Positions 8,439 through 18,282 of a stretch of 20,431 nt of DNA are shown piece after piece (the stretch's first letter is position 1; every line of letters begins with the position of its first letter). The DNA is taken from NCBI GenBank assembly GCA_004213025.1, contig SHBC01000012.1, positions 1-20,431 of the forward strand, written 5' to 3'. Origin of the DNA: SAR116 cluster bacterium (GTDB lineage: Bacteria > Pseudomonadota > Alphaproteobacteria > Puniceispirillales > Puniceispirillaceae). A program made the position numbers and the translations under genes. Under the pieces are notes generated by a model that was not told the origin of the DNA, searched no databases, and saw nothing but the letters and a program-made list of their open reading frames with translations.

Positions 8439-9866
8439 CTAGAATTGGTTGCGAAGCTTGGTGGCGTCAAGAAGCAGGTCGCGCAGGATTTCACCCGAAT
8501 CACCAACCGACCGCACCGTGCCGTCATTGAACACCAGTTCAAGACCGCCTGCATTGCCGGTGCTGAGATACAGGCGGTCACGGCTATCCACCATATAGGT
8601 CTCGCCAGCCCGCATCAGCTTTGCCATCACTTCCTCGCCGTCATTACGGATGATCTCGACCCAGCTGGCGCCGGTGGCACGAAGCGTAACTTCCATATCC
8701 GGCACACGCTGGCGGGCGAAGGCGACGCCAGTCCCGATCTGGCTTGAGATCGAACTGGTCATGGTATCAACGGTATCCACGATATCCATGGTGGCGGGGG
8801 TGGCGGGGGTGTCGGGAGTGCCAGAGGCGGCGGCCATCCGGTCATCCGGTGCCGCATCCGCCGGCGGGGTTTTCAGCAATCCATCGATGGCACCATCAAC
8901 AGCGCCAGGATCAGTCGCGCCGCCGGTTGTGGCCATGGTCACGGCAGGCGTGGTGGCGTCAGGTGTGGCGGCCGGTGGTGTGGTGGCAGACGGTGTGCTG
9001 CCGGCAAGTGTGTCAATCACCGGCATGGCCTCAGCAGAAGTCCCGCTTACAGTCGTCCCACTTACAGGCGTCCCACTTACAGTCGTCCCACTTACAGGCG
9101 TTCCGCTTACGGGCATCGCGGCGCTGCCTGTCGCAGCTGCCGGTGCCGCCGCAAGGTCGGTTTCCGGTGCCATTTCCAGAACCGGCGGCACCACCACCTC
9201 CACCGTCTCGCCAACCATATCGGCAGGCGTCGCAAGCGGTGCAGCTGTTTCGGCCGGCGCTGCGGCGACATTCGTCACCGCCTCATCCGCAGTGTCGGAC
9301 AGACCTGCCGAATTGGCGGCGGGAAGGTCCACCGCGGCGAGGTCAACCGGTTCGACATCGGTCTTGGCCATGTCGTCAGGCTCGGTCACCGTTGATTCAA
9401 TTTGCGGCAGCGCCACCGTTTCCGGTTCGGACTCGCCTATCAGGCCAGTCAGCACATCCGGCTTACCAAGAGCATACCAGCCGCCATATCCGGCCACCGT
9501 AAAGATGACGATGATTGAGGCCAGCATCGCCCCGGACCGCTGTGGGCGCTGGGTGTCGACAGGGAAGCTGTAGGTTGGGCCTTTTTCGACCTCACCAACA
9601 AGCGTGCGGTAACGCTGGGTCAGTTCGACCGCGTCAAGGCCCACCTCCTGCGCAAAGCTTCGCAGATACCCTGCCGCATATGTGGGGCCCGGCAGCGAGT
9701 CGAAATCGCCAGCTTCGATACTTTTCAGATATTGTTTGGAGATCCGCAGGAGTTGCGATAACTCACTGATCTGCATGCCTTTTGCAAGTCGCGCATCGCT
9801 AAGTGCAGCTCCGATCTGACCGAAACTGTCCTGCATAACGCTTTCATCGCGCGCCTCATAGTCCAT
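8439..9866 (-). CDS. rodZ: RodZ-like helix-turn-helix membrane protein with DUF4115 domain
   Basis: A 475-residue bitopic membrane protein of the RodZ type, which links MreB filaments to the elongation machinery. Residues about 13-92 form the cytoplasmic HTH domain (IGAALSDARLAKGMQISELS, then LRISKQYLKSIEAGDF). Residues 113-134 form a single membrane helix. Residues 140-388 form a very long periplasmic linker rich in Ala, Thr, Pro and Val. Residues 390-468 form the DUF4115 domain (RATGASWVEI through GGLELVFNDGTVRSVG). The linker contains several tandem repeats described separately. The start at 9866 has no clear ribosome site; Met11 (9836) is an alternative. RodZ function is inferred from architecture and the rodZ-ispG-hisS order. 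Confidence 0.85.
   Translation of the reverse strand: MDYEARDESVMQDSFGQIGAALSDARLAKGMQISELSQLLRISKQYLKSIEAGDFDSLPGPTYAAGYLRSFAQEVGLDAVELTQRYRTLVGEVEKGPTYSFPVDTQRPQRSGAMLASIIVIFTVAGYGGWYALGKPDVLTGLIGESEPETVALPQIESTVTEPDDMAKTDVEPVDLAAVDLPAANSAGLSDTADEAVTNVAAAPAETAAPLATPADMVGETVEVVVPPVLEMAPETDLAAAPAAATGSAAMPVSGTPVSGTTVSGTPVSGTTVSGTSAEAMPVIDTLAGSTPSATTPPAATPDATTPAVTMATTGGATDPGAVDGAIDGLLKTPPADAAPDDRMAAASGTPDTPATPATMDIVDTVDTMTSSISSQIGTGVAFARQRVPDMEVTLRATGASWVEIIRNDGEEVMAKLMRAGETYMVDSRDRLYLSTGNAGGLELVFNDGTVRSVGDSGEILRDLLLDATKLRNQF
8763..8816. repeat. Six 9-bp tandem repeats in the rodZ linker
   Basis: Plus-strand units are GGTATCAAC, GGTATCCAC, GATATCCAT, GGTGGCGGG, GGTGGCGGG and GGTGTCGGG. They are in frame and encode a tripeptide pattern in RodZ (TPD-TPA-TPA-TMD-IVD-TVD, about residues 351-368). 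The last three units are near identical, while the first three are more diverged. Confidence 0.6.
8937..9011. repeat. Diverged pentapeptide (15-bp) repeats in the rodZ linker
   Basis: RodZ residues 286-310 read TLAGS, TPSAT, TPPAA, TPDAT and TPAVT, five units of five residues each beginning with Thr and mostly TPxA(T/A). The DNA has diverged more than in the neighbouring VSGT array, so this looks like an older expansion. Confidence 0.5.
9046..9120. repeat. 15-bp tandem array coding for VSGT(P/T) in rodZ
   Basis: Five head-to-tail 15-bp units: CTTACAGTCGTCCCA (9046), CTTACAGGCGTCCCA (9061), CTTACAGTCGTCCCA (9076), CTTACAGGCGTTCCG (9091) and a decayed CTTACGGGCATCGCG (9106). Units alternate, giving a 30-bp higher-order period. 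On the coding strand they give PVSGT-PVSGT-TVSGT-PVSGT-TVSGT. A change in copy number would keep the reading frame. Confidence 0.85.
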
Positions 9867-9894
9867 AGCAGCCCACGCGGAATCACTTTAAACC

Positions 9895-9903
9895 TGTGGA
9901 TAA
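9895..9903 (-). promoter_or_regulatory. Perfect DnaA box in the rodZ leader
   Basis: The minus strand reads TTATCCACA, exactly the strong DnaA-box consensus. It lies 29 bp upstream of the rodZ ATG and just downstream of, or next to, the candidate rodZ promoters. I see no other perfect box nearby, so it is not an origin. A role in DnaA-dependent control of rodZ is possible. By chance one such 9-mer would be expected about 0.16 times in a window of this size at even base composition. Confidence 0.5.
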
Positions 9904-9923
9904 CCTTAGCGTAGATCGCCAGA

Positions 9924-9952
9924 ATTGCAACCTTTTCAAAGGCTCAATTCAA
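9924..9952 (-). promoter_or_regulatory. Candidate rodZ promoter
   Basis: On the minus strand TTGAAT (9952-9947), a 17-nt spacer and TGCAAT (9929-9924), each with four of six consensus bases. An overlapping alternative is TTGCAA (9930-9925), 16 nt and TAAGGT (9908-9903), whose -10 would touch the DnaA box. A promoter is expected here because a terminator precedes it. Which pair is used cannot be decided. Confidence 0.35.
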
Positions 9953-9987
9953 GGTTAATTCCAGGAAATACGGCAGACAATGAAAGC

Positions 9988-10016
9988 AAAAACCCGGCAA
10001 AATCCCAGCTTGCGGG
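9988..10016 (-). terminator. Rho-independent terminator after lysC
   Basis: On the minus strand CCCGCAA (10016-10010), a 9-nt loop and TTGCCGGG (10000-9993) form a stem with one bulge, followed at once by five T's (9992-9988). It begins 24 nt after the lysC stop. It separates lysC transcription from the rodZ-ispG-hisS group. Confidence 0.7.
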
Positions 10017-10039
10017 CTCGCTGGCGGGATGGTTGCAGG

Positions 10040-11263
10040 TCAATCGTCGGCATCGAGCCCGAAGGCGGTGTGAAGACTGCGCACCGCGAGTTCGGTATAT
10101 TCGGCCGCGATAAGCACCGAAATCTTGATTTCGGAGGTCGAGATGACCTCGATATTGATGCCGCGCTCGGCAAGTGTCTCGAACATTGTCCGCGCCACCC
10201 CTGGCTGTGATCGCATGGCCATGCCGACAACCGAAATCTTGGTGACGTCATCCTGCGGGTCGACCCCGTCAAAGCCCAGTGACTCGCGGCTTGCCTCGAT
10301 GATTTCCAATGCTTTGCCAAGATCGCCGCGCCCGAGGGAGAAGGTGATATCGGTTTTCTGCCCCTCGCTTGCCGCCGTCTGCACGATCATGTCCACATTG
10401 ATATGATTATCGGCCAGCGTGCCAAAGATCGCCGCCGCAATTCCCGGCCTGTCGGGCAGGCCCTGGATGGTGACCTTGGCCTCGTCCGGGCTGTAGGCGA
10501 TACCGCTGATTTTTTCCTGTTCCACGATTGCATCCTCGTTGACGACAAGCGTTCCCGGCGCGTCGGTAAAGCTCGAACGCACCTGCAGATTGACATTATG
10601 GCGCATGGCCATGGCGACGGACCGTGTCTGCAAAACCTTCGCGCCAAGTGATGCCATCTCAAGCATCTCCTCGAAGGTGATCTGATCCAGCTTCTGCGCC
10701 CGTGGCGCAATCCGCGGATCGGTGGTGTAGACACCGTCGACATCGGTGTAGATATCACAGCGATCAGCATTCAGCGCCGCCGCCAGCGCCACCGCCGAGG
10801 TGTCGGACCCGCCGCGCCCCAGAGTCGAGATACGGCCATCAGGTGCCAATCCCTGGAAACCGGCAATCACAGCCACCTGGCCGGTGGCAAGCCGCTCGCG
10901 CATCACGCCGGTATCAATGCTCTGGATCCGCGCGGCGCCATGCACCTCGTCAGTATGCACCGGAATCTGCCAGCCAAGCCACGAGCGGGCATCGATTCCC
11001 ACATTCTGCAGGGCGATCGCCAGCAACCCGACTGTCACCTGCTCGCCTGTCGCGACAATGGCGTCATATTCACGGGCATCATGCATCGGCCCGATATCGA
11101 GCGCCCAGGAAACAAGCTGGTTTGTCGTGCCGGCCATGGCCGAGACAACAACAGCAACCTGGTTCCCGGATTCGACCTCAGCCTTGACCCGCGAGGCGAC
11201 ATTCCGGATGCGGTCAAGATCCCCTACCGAGGTACCGCCAAATTTTTGAACAATCAGAGTCAT
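10040..11263 (-). CDS. lysC: Aspartate kinase
   Basis: A 407-residue aspartokinase that phosphorylates aspartate, the first step toward lysine, threonine, methionine and diaminopimelate for the cell wall. The amino-acid-kinase domain has KFGGTSVG (7-14), ATGEQVTVGLL (71-81) and the nucleotide-binding GRGGSDTSAVALAAAL (149-164), then TDVDGVYTTDPR (173-184). Two C-terminal ACT domains lie at about 264-335 and 341-405, so feedback by lysine and/or threonine is expected. It is monofunctional, with no homoserine dehydrogenase fused. It diverges from ubiG by 74 bp and ends at its own terminator. No clear ribosome site is seen (AAGACAAAA before ATG). The predicted leader (about 35 nt) is too short for a lysine riboswitch. 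Confidence 0.95.
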   Translation of the reverse strand: MTLIVQKFGGTSVGDLDRIRNVASRVKAEVESGNQVAVVVSAMAGTTNQLVSWALDIGPMHDAREYDAIVATGEQVTVGLLAIALQNVGIDARSWLGWQIPVHTDEVHGAARIQSIDTGVMRERLATGQVAVIAGFQGLAPDGRISTLGRGGSDTSAVALAAALNADRCDIYTDVDGVYTTDPRIAPRAQKLDQITFEEMLEMASLGAKVLQTRSVAMAMRHNVNLQVRSSFTDAPGTLVVNEDAIVEQEKISGIAYSPDEAKVTIQGLPDRPGIAAAIFGTLADNHINVDMIVQTAASEGQKTDITFSLGRGDLGKALEIIEASRESLGFDGVDPQDDVTKISVVGMAMRSQPGVARTMFETLAERGINIEVISTSEIKISVLIAAEYTELAVRSLHTAFGLDADD

Positions 11264-11304
11264 TTTTGTCTTATGGTTGCCACAGCTTGTGAAAAGCCGC
11301 AGCT

Positions 11305-11333
11305 TTCATAGCGATTACCGCCGGATGGGGCAA
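11305..11333 (-). promoter_or_regulatory. Candidate lysC promoter
   Basis: On the minus strand TTGCCC (11333-11328), a 17-nt spacer and TATGAA (11310-11305), four of six bases at each element. Transcription would begin near 11298. A small inverted repeat (AAAGC-N4-GCTTT, 11294-11307) overlaps the -10 and start and could be an operator or short leader hairpin. No equally good plus-strand promoter for ubiG was found. Confidence 0.4.
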
Positions 11334-11337
11334 GCCC

Positions 11338-12072
11338 GTGGACACCACAGCAGACCAAAAAGAAATCGACAATTTCGCGGCGATGTCCGCGCATTGGTGG
11401 GATGAGAGAGGGCCGATGGCCCCGTTGCATGCCTTTGCGCCGGTGCGAATCGACTATATTCTGGACAGTGTCAGGCGCATCGGCACGTCCGGCGATGGCA
11501 GGCTTGACGGGCTGCGAATCCTCGATATCGGATGCGGTGGCGGGATCCTTGCCGAGCCGATGGCGCGGCTTGGCGGGCAGGTGACCGGCATCGACGCCAC
11601 ACCGGAAGCCATCGAGGCGGCAAAGGCCCATGCAACGGTGGCGGGCCTCACAATCGATTACCAATGCACCACTGCCGAGGCACTTGCCGAGAGCGGCGCG
11701 CATTACGACCTTGTCTATGCGTCGGAGGTGATCGAGCATGTCACCGACAGGCGGTTGTTCGCCGCCTCGATGGCGGCGATGCTGGCGCCAGGCGGCACTG
11801 TTGTCATCACCACCATCAACCGCACACTGGCCTCATTCGCGCTGGCCAAGGTGGCGCTGGAATATGTGTTGCGCACGGTGCCGGCGGGAACGCATGACCC
11901 GGCGCGTTTCGTGCGGCCGGCCGAGCTTCGCGATGAATTTGCCGGTGCCGGCATCATGCTTGATGACATGACAGGCTTTGCCCCGCTGCCGGCGCGCCGG
12001 ATTGGCGGCAACGGGTTCATAAGGGTGGGAAGTCTGGCGGTGAATTACGGGGCCAGCGGCACGCACGCCTGA
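11338..12072 (+). CDS. ubiG: Ubiquinone biosynthesis O-methyltransferase UbiG
   Basis: A 244-residue SAM-dependent methyltransferase that does both O-methylations in ubiquinone synthesis at the membrane surface. It starts with the family signature ADQKEIDNFAAMSAHWWDE (5-23). SAM motif I is LDIGCGGGILAEPMARLG (62-79), with VTGIDATPEAIEAAKAHA after it (82-99). The post-motif YASEVIEHV (127-135) and HDPARFVRPAEL (186-197) are also typical of UbiG. The start codon is GTG; the ribosome site is weak, and ATG at Met16 (11383) would cut into the conserved signature, so GTG is preferred. The ubiG/lysC divergent pair is common in Alphaproteobacteria. Confidence 0.94.
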   Translation: MDTTADQKEIDNFAAMSAHWWDERGPMAPLHAFAPVRIDYILDSVRRIGTSGDGRLDGLRILDIGCGGGILAEPMARLGGQVTGIDATPEAIEAAKAHATVAGLTIDYQCTTAEALAESGAHYDLVYASEVIEHVTDRRLFAASMAAMLAPGGTVVITTINRTLASFALAKVALEYVLRTVPAGTHDPARFVRPAELRDEFAGAGIMLDDMTGFAPLPARRIGGNGFIRVGSLAVNYGASGTHA

Positions 12073-12086
12073 AGACCGGATGGAAC

Positions 12087-12127
12087 GGCCCAAGGGCCAG
12101 AGGCCATAGGCCATAGGGCCATAGGAA
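12087..12127. repeat. GGCC-rich short repeats between ubiG and the DUF1178 gene
   Basis: A small inverted repeat GGCCC-AA-GGGCC (12087-12098) is followed by repeated AGGCCATAGG-type units of 7-8 bp up to about 12127. The genes on either side converge here, so the GC-rich stem could help end transcription, though no T-run follows. The tandem part looks like slippage. Confidence 0.45.
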
Positions 12128-12142
12128 TAGTCAGGGCGGCGT

Positions 12143-12739
12143 TCAGTTATCCTTTGGCAGCCAGGGAATATCCATCACGGCGATGCCTTCCTCATCGAGC
12201 GCCTCGCGCTCTTCTTCCGTGGCCTGGCCGTAGATACCTTCAGGCTCCACCTCGCCATAATGGATCTTGCGGGCTTCCTCGGCGAACTCATCACCGACAT
12301 CGCGGCACTCATCCTTAATCTTCGATTGCAGCGCCCGCATTTCCGACATCAGGGCATGCATACGGCGCGCCGCCTCTTCGGGCAGCGCGGCAGAGCCCGG
12401 CGCGCCCGGGTCTGATGCGCCCGGGCCTGATGCGCCTGGGTCTGATGCGCCTGGGCCTGATGCGCCCGGGCCTGATGCTGCCGGGGCTGGCGCGGCCGGG
12501 CCTGATGCTGCCGGGGCTGGCGCGGCCGGGGAATCACGCACCTCCTGCGGCGGCGGGGCGGATTTGCGGGTTTTCGGGCTGGCAAGGTTGGGCGCCATCA
12601 ACGCCCGCCGCACCGTGGCCGACCCGCAGAACGGACAGGTCAACAGCCCGGAGTCCTGCTGTGATTCAAAGGCGGCCGAGTCGCCGAACCAGCCTTCGAA
12701 TTCGTGGTCTTCCTCGCATATGAGCTGATATTTGATCAT
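12143..12739 (-). CDS. DUF1178 family protein with an expanded Pro/Ala/Gly/Ser linker
   Basis: A 198-residue DUF1178 protein of unknown function. The N-terminal zinc-ribbon-like part has MIKYQLICEEDHEFEGWFGD (1-20) with Cys8, and CPFC at 35-38. The conserved C-terminal part covers about 120-198 (PEEAARRMHALMSEMRALQS, then HYGEVEPEGIYGQATEEE and GIAVMDIPWLPKDN). Between them residues 70-115 are a low-complexity linker encoded by tandem repeats. DUF1178 proteins are usually about 140-160 aa, so the excess length is mostly this linker. It follows secA by 22 nt on the same strand and is probably co-transcribed. In other Alphaproteobacteria it lies near grxC and ubiG, both present in this window. 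Confidence 0.85.
   Translation of the reverse strand: MIKYQLICEEDHEFEGWFGDSAAFESQQDSGLLTCPFCGSATVRRALMAPNLASPKTRKSAPPPQEVRDSPAAPAPAASGPAAPAPAASGPGASGPGASDPGASGPGASDPGAPGSAALPEEAARRMHALMSEMRALQSKIKDECRDVGDEFAEEARKIHYGEVEPEGIYGQATEEEREALDEEGIAVMDIPWLPKDN
12402..12531. repeat. 15-bp and 30-bp tandem repeats inside the DUF1178 gene
   Basis: On the plus strand there are five 15-bp units of the form GCGCCYGGGYCTGAT (12402, 12417, 12432, 12447, 12462). Two 30-bp units follow at 12477 and 12507 (starting GCTGCCGGGGCTGGCGCGGC), identical except at the end of the second. On the coding strand they give PAAPAPAASG twice, then GAS(G/D)P repeats. All units are multiples of three, so copy-number changes keep the frame. 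Confidence 0.9.
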
Positions 12740-12761
12740 CGCTCCCCTACCATAACACGGG

Positions 12762-15377
<2,616 letters not shown>

Positions 15378-15484
15378 ACGCTTCCCCGCATCACATGGAC
15401 TGTCGGGCGCGCCGCACCCGAACCGAGCCGGCCTGCCAGCCGACCCGTATAATCGTGGATCTGCAAGCGTTTCCGGCTAGTCTC

Positions 15485-15513
15485 GACATAGTGCGCGCGC
15501 CTGTCATTGTCAA
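15485..15513 (-). promoter_or_regulatory. Candidate secA promoter
   Basis: On the minus strand TTGACA (15513-15508, a perfect -35), a 17-nt spacer and TATGTC (15490-15485, three of six). The predicted start near 15478 gives a 100-nt leader before the secA ATG. Confidence 0.45.
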
Positions 15514-15538
15514 TCAAACCGCGCCCGTCACAGCCAGA

Positions 15539-15564
15539 TTCACAGACCCTGGAAAGCCTGTGAA
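15539..15564. repeat. Inverted repeat TTCACAG-N12-CTGTGAA in the secA/ppiC divergent region
   Basis: Perfect 7-bp arms at 15539-15545 and 15558-15564 separated by 12 nt. It lies between the two divergent candidate promoters (secA -35 at 15508-15513 and ppiC -35 at 15593-15598), a place where one dimeric regulator could act on both. It is not a CRP site, because the half-sites face the other way. Confidence 0.35.
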
Positions 15565-15592
15565 AGAGGTGCTTTGCCGCGCATTGCGAGGC

Positions 15593-15621
15593 TTGAATTT
15601 GGGCGTCGCTTCGGCAACAAT
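15593..15621 (+). promoter_or_regulatory. Candidate promoter of the ppiC-argJ-mutT group
   Basis: TTGAAT (15593-15598), a 17-nt spacer and AACAAT (15616-15621), four of six bases each. It gives a leader of about 78 nt to the ATG at 15706. It is the best-spaced pair on this strand in the 328-bp divergent region; the rest of that region shows no gene. Confidence 0.35.
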
Positions 15622-15705
15622 CGCGCAGCATTCAGAACGGCCCTCACCATTGGGTTCACATCGCGACCCGCCGGGGCCAATCCCGTTCATCCGAAAGGAC
15701 AGATG

Positions 15706-16563
15706 ATGAAATTCCTTACCACCCTCGCTGCCTCCGGCATTGTTTGTGCCACGATGTTGTTTGCACCGGTCATGGCGCAGGCCCAGGAACGTATCGCCGT
15801 CGGCACGGTGAACGGGGAGCCTATCTGGCTTGACGAGATCATGGCCGTCGCCCAGACGCTGCCGCCTGAATATCGCGAGGGCGGGCTTGCCAATCTGTAT
15901 TCACAGCTTGTCGATGAGGTGGCGAATTCGCGGCTGGCCGCGGCGGCCGGACGCGAAAGCGGCCTTGACCAGCGCGACGTGGTGGCAAATGCGATGGAAC
16001 TTGCCGCCAACCGCGTTCTGGCCGAGGCCTATTTTACCGAGCAGGTGTCGCAGATGATCACCGAGGAGTCGGTACAGGCTGCCTATGACGCCTTTGTCGC
16101 CGACACCGGGTCGCGCGAGACCGTAACCGCGGCGCACATCCTGGTCGAGACCGAGGATGAAGCAAAGGCCATCATCACGCAGCTGAATGACGGTGCCGAT
16201 TTCGCCGAACTTGCACGCGAGAAATCAACCGGGCCCAGCGGACCGAATGGCGGCGAGCTTGGCAATTTTGGCCGCGGGCAGATGGTGCCGGCGTTCGAGA
16301 CCGCCGCCTTTGCGATGCCGGTCGGCGGCTATTCGGCCGCGCCCGTGCAGACCCAGTTTGGCTGGCATGTCATCCGGGTCAGCGACAAGAGCGTCGCCCC
16401 GGCCCCGACACTTGACGAGATGCGTGACCAGCTGGCCAGCAACCTGTCGCGGCAGAGCTTTGCGCGGGTTGTCGAGACGCTTCGCTCCGGTGCCAGTGTC
16501 GAGGTGCGGCCCTATGATGATGTGCTGACCGAAGCGCAGTCGGCGGCCGACGCCCAGCAATGA
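15706..16563 (+). CDS. Periplasmic parvulin-type peptidyl-prolyl isomerase (PpiC/PrsA-like)
   Basis: A 285-residue exported foldase. Residues 1-26 are a signal peptide ending VMAQA before QE; there is no lipobox, so it should be soluble in the periplasm. Residues about 30-135 form a SurA-like helical N-domain ([20 protein letters not shown]). Residues 141-227 form one parvulin domain, with [44 protein letters not shown] and FGWHVIRV all intact. It should speed folding of secreted or outer-membrane proteins arriving through SecA, which is encoded divergently next door. An ORF extends upstream to 15574, but AGGA at 15696-15699 stands six bases before ATG 15706 (three before ATG 15703), so 15706 is preferred. 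Its stop overlaps the argJ start. Confidence 0.9.
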   Translation: MKFLTTLAASGIVCATMLFAPVMAQAQERIAVGTVNGEPIWLDEIMAVAQTLPPEYREGGLANLYSQLVDEVANSRLAAAAGRESGLDQRDVVANAMELAANRVLAEAYFTEQVSQMITEESVQAAYDAFVADTGSRETVTAAHILVETEDEAKAIITQLNDGADFAELAREKSTGPSGPNGGELGNFGRGQMVPAFETAAFAMPVGGYSAAPVQTQFGWHVIRVSDKSVAPAPTLDEMRDQLASNLSRQSFARVVETLRSGASVEVRPYDDVLTEAQSAADAQQ

Positions 16564-17786
16564 CCGTCTCGCCGCTTGCCCCTGCATCCTTCCCGGCGAT
16601 CCCGGCGATTGCCGGGCTGACCCTGGCAACCGCGGCGTCGGGCCTGAAATATACCGGGCGCGACGACATGCTGCTGATGCGGGTTGGCGAGGGCGCGGCG
16701 ATGGCCGGGGTTTTCACAAGGTCGGACACGGCGGCGGCGCCGGTGATCTGGTGCCGCGAGGCACTTGCCGCTGGGCCTGACAATCTGCGCGCTGTTCTGG
16801 TCAATGCCGGCAATGCGAACGCCTTTACCGGATCGGGCGGCATGGACGCTGTCGAGGAAAGCTGCCGCGGCATGGCATCACGCCTTGGCTGCGATTCGCG
16901 GCAGCTGATGATGGCCTCGACCGGTGTCATTGGCGAGCCGCTGGACGTGCCGGTGCTGGCCGCGCAATTCGACAATCTGGCCAATGGGACGGCGGACTGG
17001 CAGGACGCCGCGCGCGCCATCATGACGACCGACACCTTCGCCAAGGGAGCCTGTACCAGCGCCATGATCGACGGCGTTCCGGTCGGCATCGCCGGCATTG
17101 CCAAAGGGTCCGGCATGATCGCCCCCGACATGGCAACCATGCTTGGCTTCATCGCCACTGATGCGGCGGTGCCACATGATGTGCTGGCCGACCTTCTGAC
17201 CAGCGCCACACAGCGCAGTTTCAACGCCATCACCGTCGACAGCGACACCTCAACCAATGACAGCGTGATGCTGATCGCCACCGGCGCGGCGTCTCATCAG
17301 CCTGTCAGCAGCGCCGATGATCCGCGGCTTGACGAATTCCGCGCCGCGCTGGATGCGGTGATGCAGGATCTGGCGCAGCAGATTGTCCGCGATGGCGAAG
17401 GCGCGTCGAAATTCATCACCATCGATGTCAGCGGTACCGCCGATGACAGCACCGCGCACCGGATCGGCATGGCCATCGCCAACTCACCGCTGGTGAAGAC
17501 AGCGATTGCCGGCGAGGACGCCAATTGGGGACGGATTGTGATGGCGGTCGGCAAGGCCGGCGCCGCGATCGATCAGTCGCGGATCGGCGTGGCGATCGGT
17601 GGCATCAGAATCGCCGCCGACGGCGCGCGGGTTGAGGATTATGACGAGGCGCCCGTCGCCGCGCATATGAAAGGCCAGATGATCGACATCGGGGTCAGCG
17701 TCGGCGCCGGTGTCGGCACGGCACGGGTCTGGACCTGCGACCTCACCCATGGCTACATCTCGATCAATGCCGACTACCGAAGTTGA
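16560..17786 (+). CDS. argJ: Bifunctional glutamate N-acetyltransferase / amino-acid acetyltransferase ArgJ
   Basis: A 408-residue enzyme of arginine synthesis that moves the acetyl group from N-acetylornithine to glutamate, recycling it. The self-cleavage site is visible in [16 protein letters not shown] (182-197): the bond Ala192-Thr193 is cut and Thr193 becomes the nucleophile of the beta chain. Other family blocks are [11 protein letters not shown] (81-91), [11 protein letters not shown] (118-128), SDTSTNDSV (228-236), and GEDANWGRI near 321-329. Length is normal. Whether it is bi- or monofunctional cannot be read from sequence alone. The ATG overlaps the parvulin stop (ATGA, 16560-16563), an unexpected coupling of a periplasmic foldase with an arginine enzyme, but this neighbourhood recurs in Alphaproteobacteria. 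Confidence 0.96.
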   Translation: MTVSPLAPASFPAIPAIAGLTLATAASGLKYTGRDDMLLMRVGEGAAMAGVFTRSDTAAAPVIWCREALAAGPDNLRAVLVNAGNANAFTGSGGMDAVEESCRGMASRLGCDSRQLMMASTGVIGEPLDVPVLAAQFDNLANGTADWQDAARAIMTTDTFAKGACTSAMIDGVPVGIAGIAKGSGMIAPDMATMLGFIATDAAVPHDVLADLLTSATQRSFNAITVDSDTSTNDSVMLIATGAASHQPVSSADDPRLDEFRAALDAVMQDLAQQIVRDGEGASKFITIDVSGTADDSTAHRIGMAIANSPLVKTAIAGEDANWGRIVMAVGKAGAAIDQSRIGVAIGGIRIAADGARVEDYDEAPVAAHMKGQMIDIGVSVGAGVGTARVWTCDLTHGYISINADYRS

Positions 17787-17790
17787 GACG

Positions 17791-18249
17791 ATGAGCAAGG
17801 CTGACAGTCCCGGCAACCCTGACAGGGCCGAGATTGCCGACGCGCCGCGCCCCATCGTCCTGGTCAGCGCGGTGGCGCTGGTCGATGCTGACGGGCGGGT
17901 GTTGCTGGCACGCCGGCCGGCCGGCAAATCAATGGCCGGGCTGTGGGAGTTTCCGGGCGGCAAGATCGAGGCCGGCGAGACGCCGGAAGCGGCGCTGATC
18001 CGCGAGCTTGACGAGGAGCTTGGCATCGACACCGCCGAATCCTGCCTCGCGCCGCTGAGTTTCGCCAGCCACGCCTATGATGATTTCCACTTGTTGATGC
18101 TGGTCTATGTCTGCCGCAAATGGAAAGGCACGCCGCGCCAGCTTGAGGGCAACGAGCTTGCCTGGGTGCGGCCGGCGCGGCTTCGCGATTATGACATGCC
18201 GCCAGCCGATCTGCCGCTGATCCCGGTGCTCCAGGATTTGCTGATGTAG
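17791..18249 (+). CDS. mutT: 8-oxo-dGTP diphosphatase (MutT, Nudix family)
   Basis: A 152-residue Nudix hydrolase expected to remove oxidised dGTP from the nucleotide pool and so prevent A:T to C:G mutations. The Nudix box fits GX5EX7REUXEEXGU exactly at residues 57-79 (GKIEAGE, then RELDEELGI). It is preceded by LARRPAGKSMAGLWEFPGG (39-57), which is typical of MutT proper. The ATG at 17791 lies four bases after the argJ stop; the frame is open further upstream (e.g. ATG 17767) inside argJ, but 17791 leaves a short natural N-tail before the beta strand PIVLVSAVAL. It is the last gene of the ppiC-argJ-mutT set and converges on the methyltransferase gene with a 33-bp gap. Confidence 0.9.
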   Translation: MSKADSPGNPDRAEIADAPRPIVLVSAVALVDADGRVLLARRPAGKSMAGLWEFPGGKIEAGETPEAALIRELDEELGIDTAESCLAPLSFASHAYDDFHLLMLVYVCRKWKGTPRQLEGNELAWVRPARLRDYDMPPADLPLIPVLQDLLM

Positions 18250-18282
18250 CTCCTTGGACCCGCCCCAGGTCAAACCTCAGGT

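Noticed and set aside
9867..10039. Possible replication origin around the DnaA box
   Set aside because: Only one box is present, with no cluster, no A/T-rich unwinding region of note and no dnaA, dnaN or hemE/parAB neighbours.
11264..11337. Lysine riboswitch in front of lysC
   Set aside because: The whole lysC-ubiG gap is 74 bp, far shorter than a lysine riboswitch of about 170 nt, and the conserved core is not seen.
15574..15705. Upstream extension of the parvulin gene
   Set aside because: It would place 44 residues before a clear signal peptide, and the AGGA ribosome site stands directly before ATG 15706.
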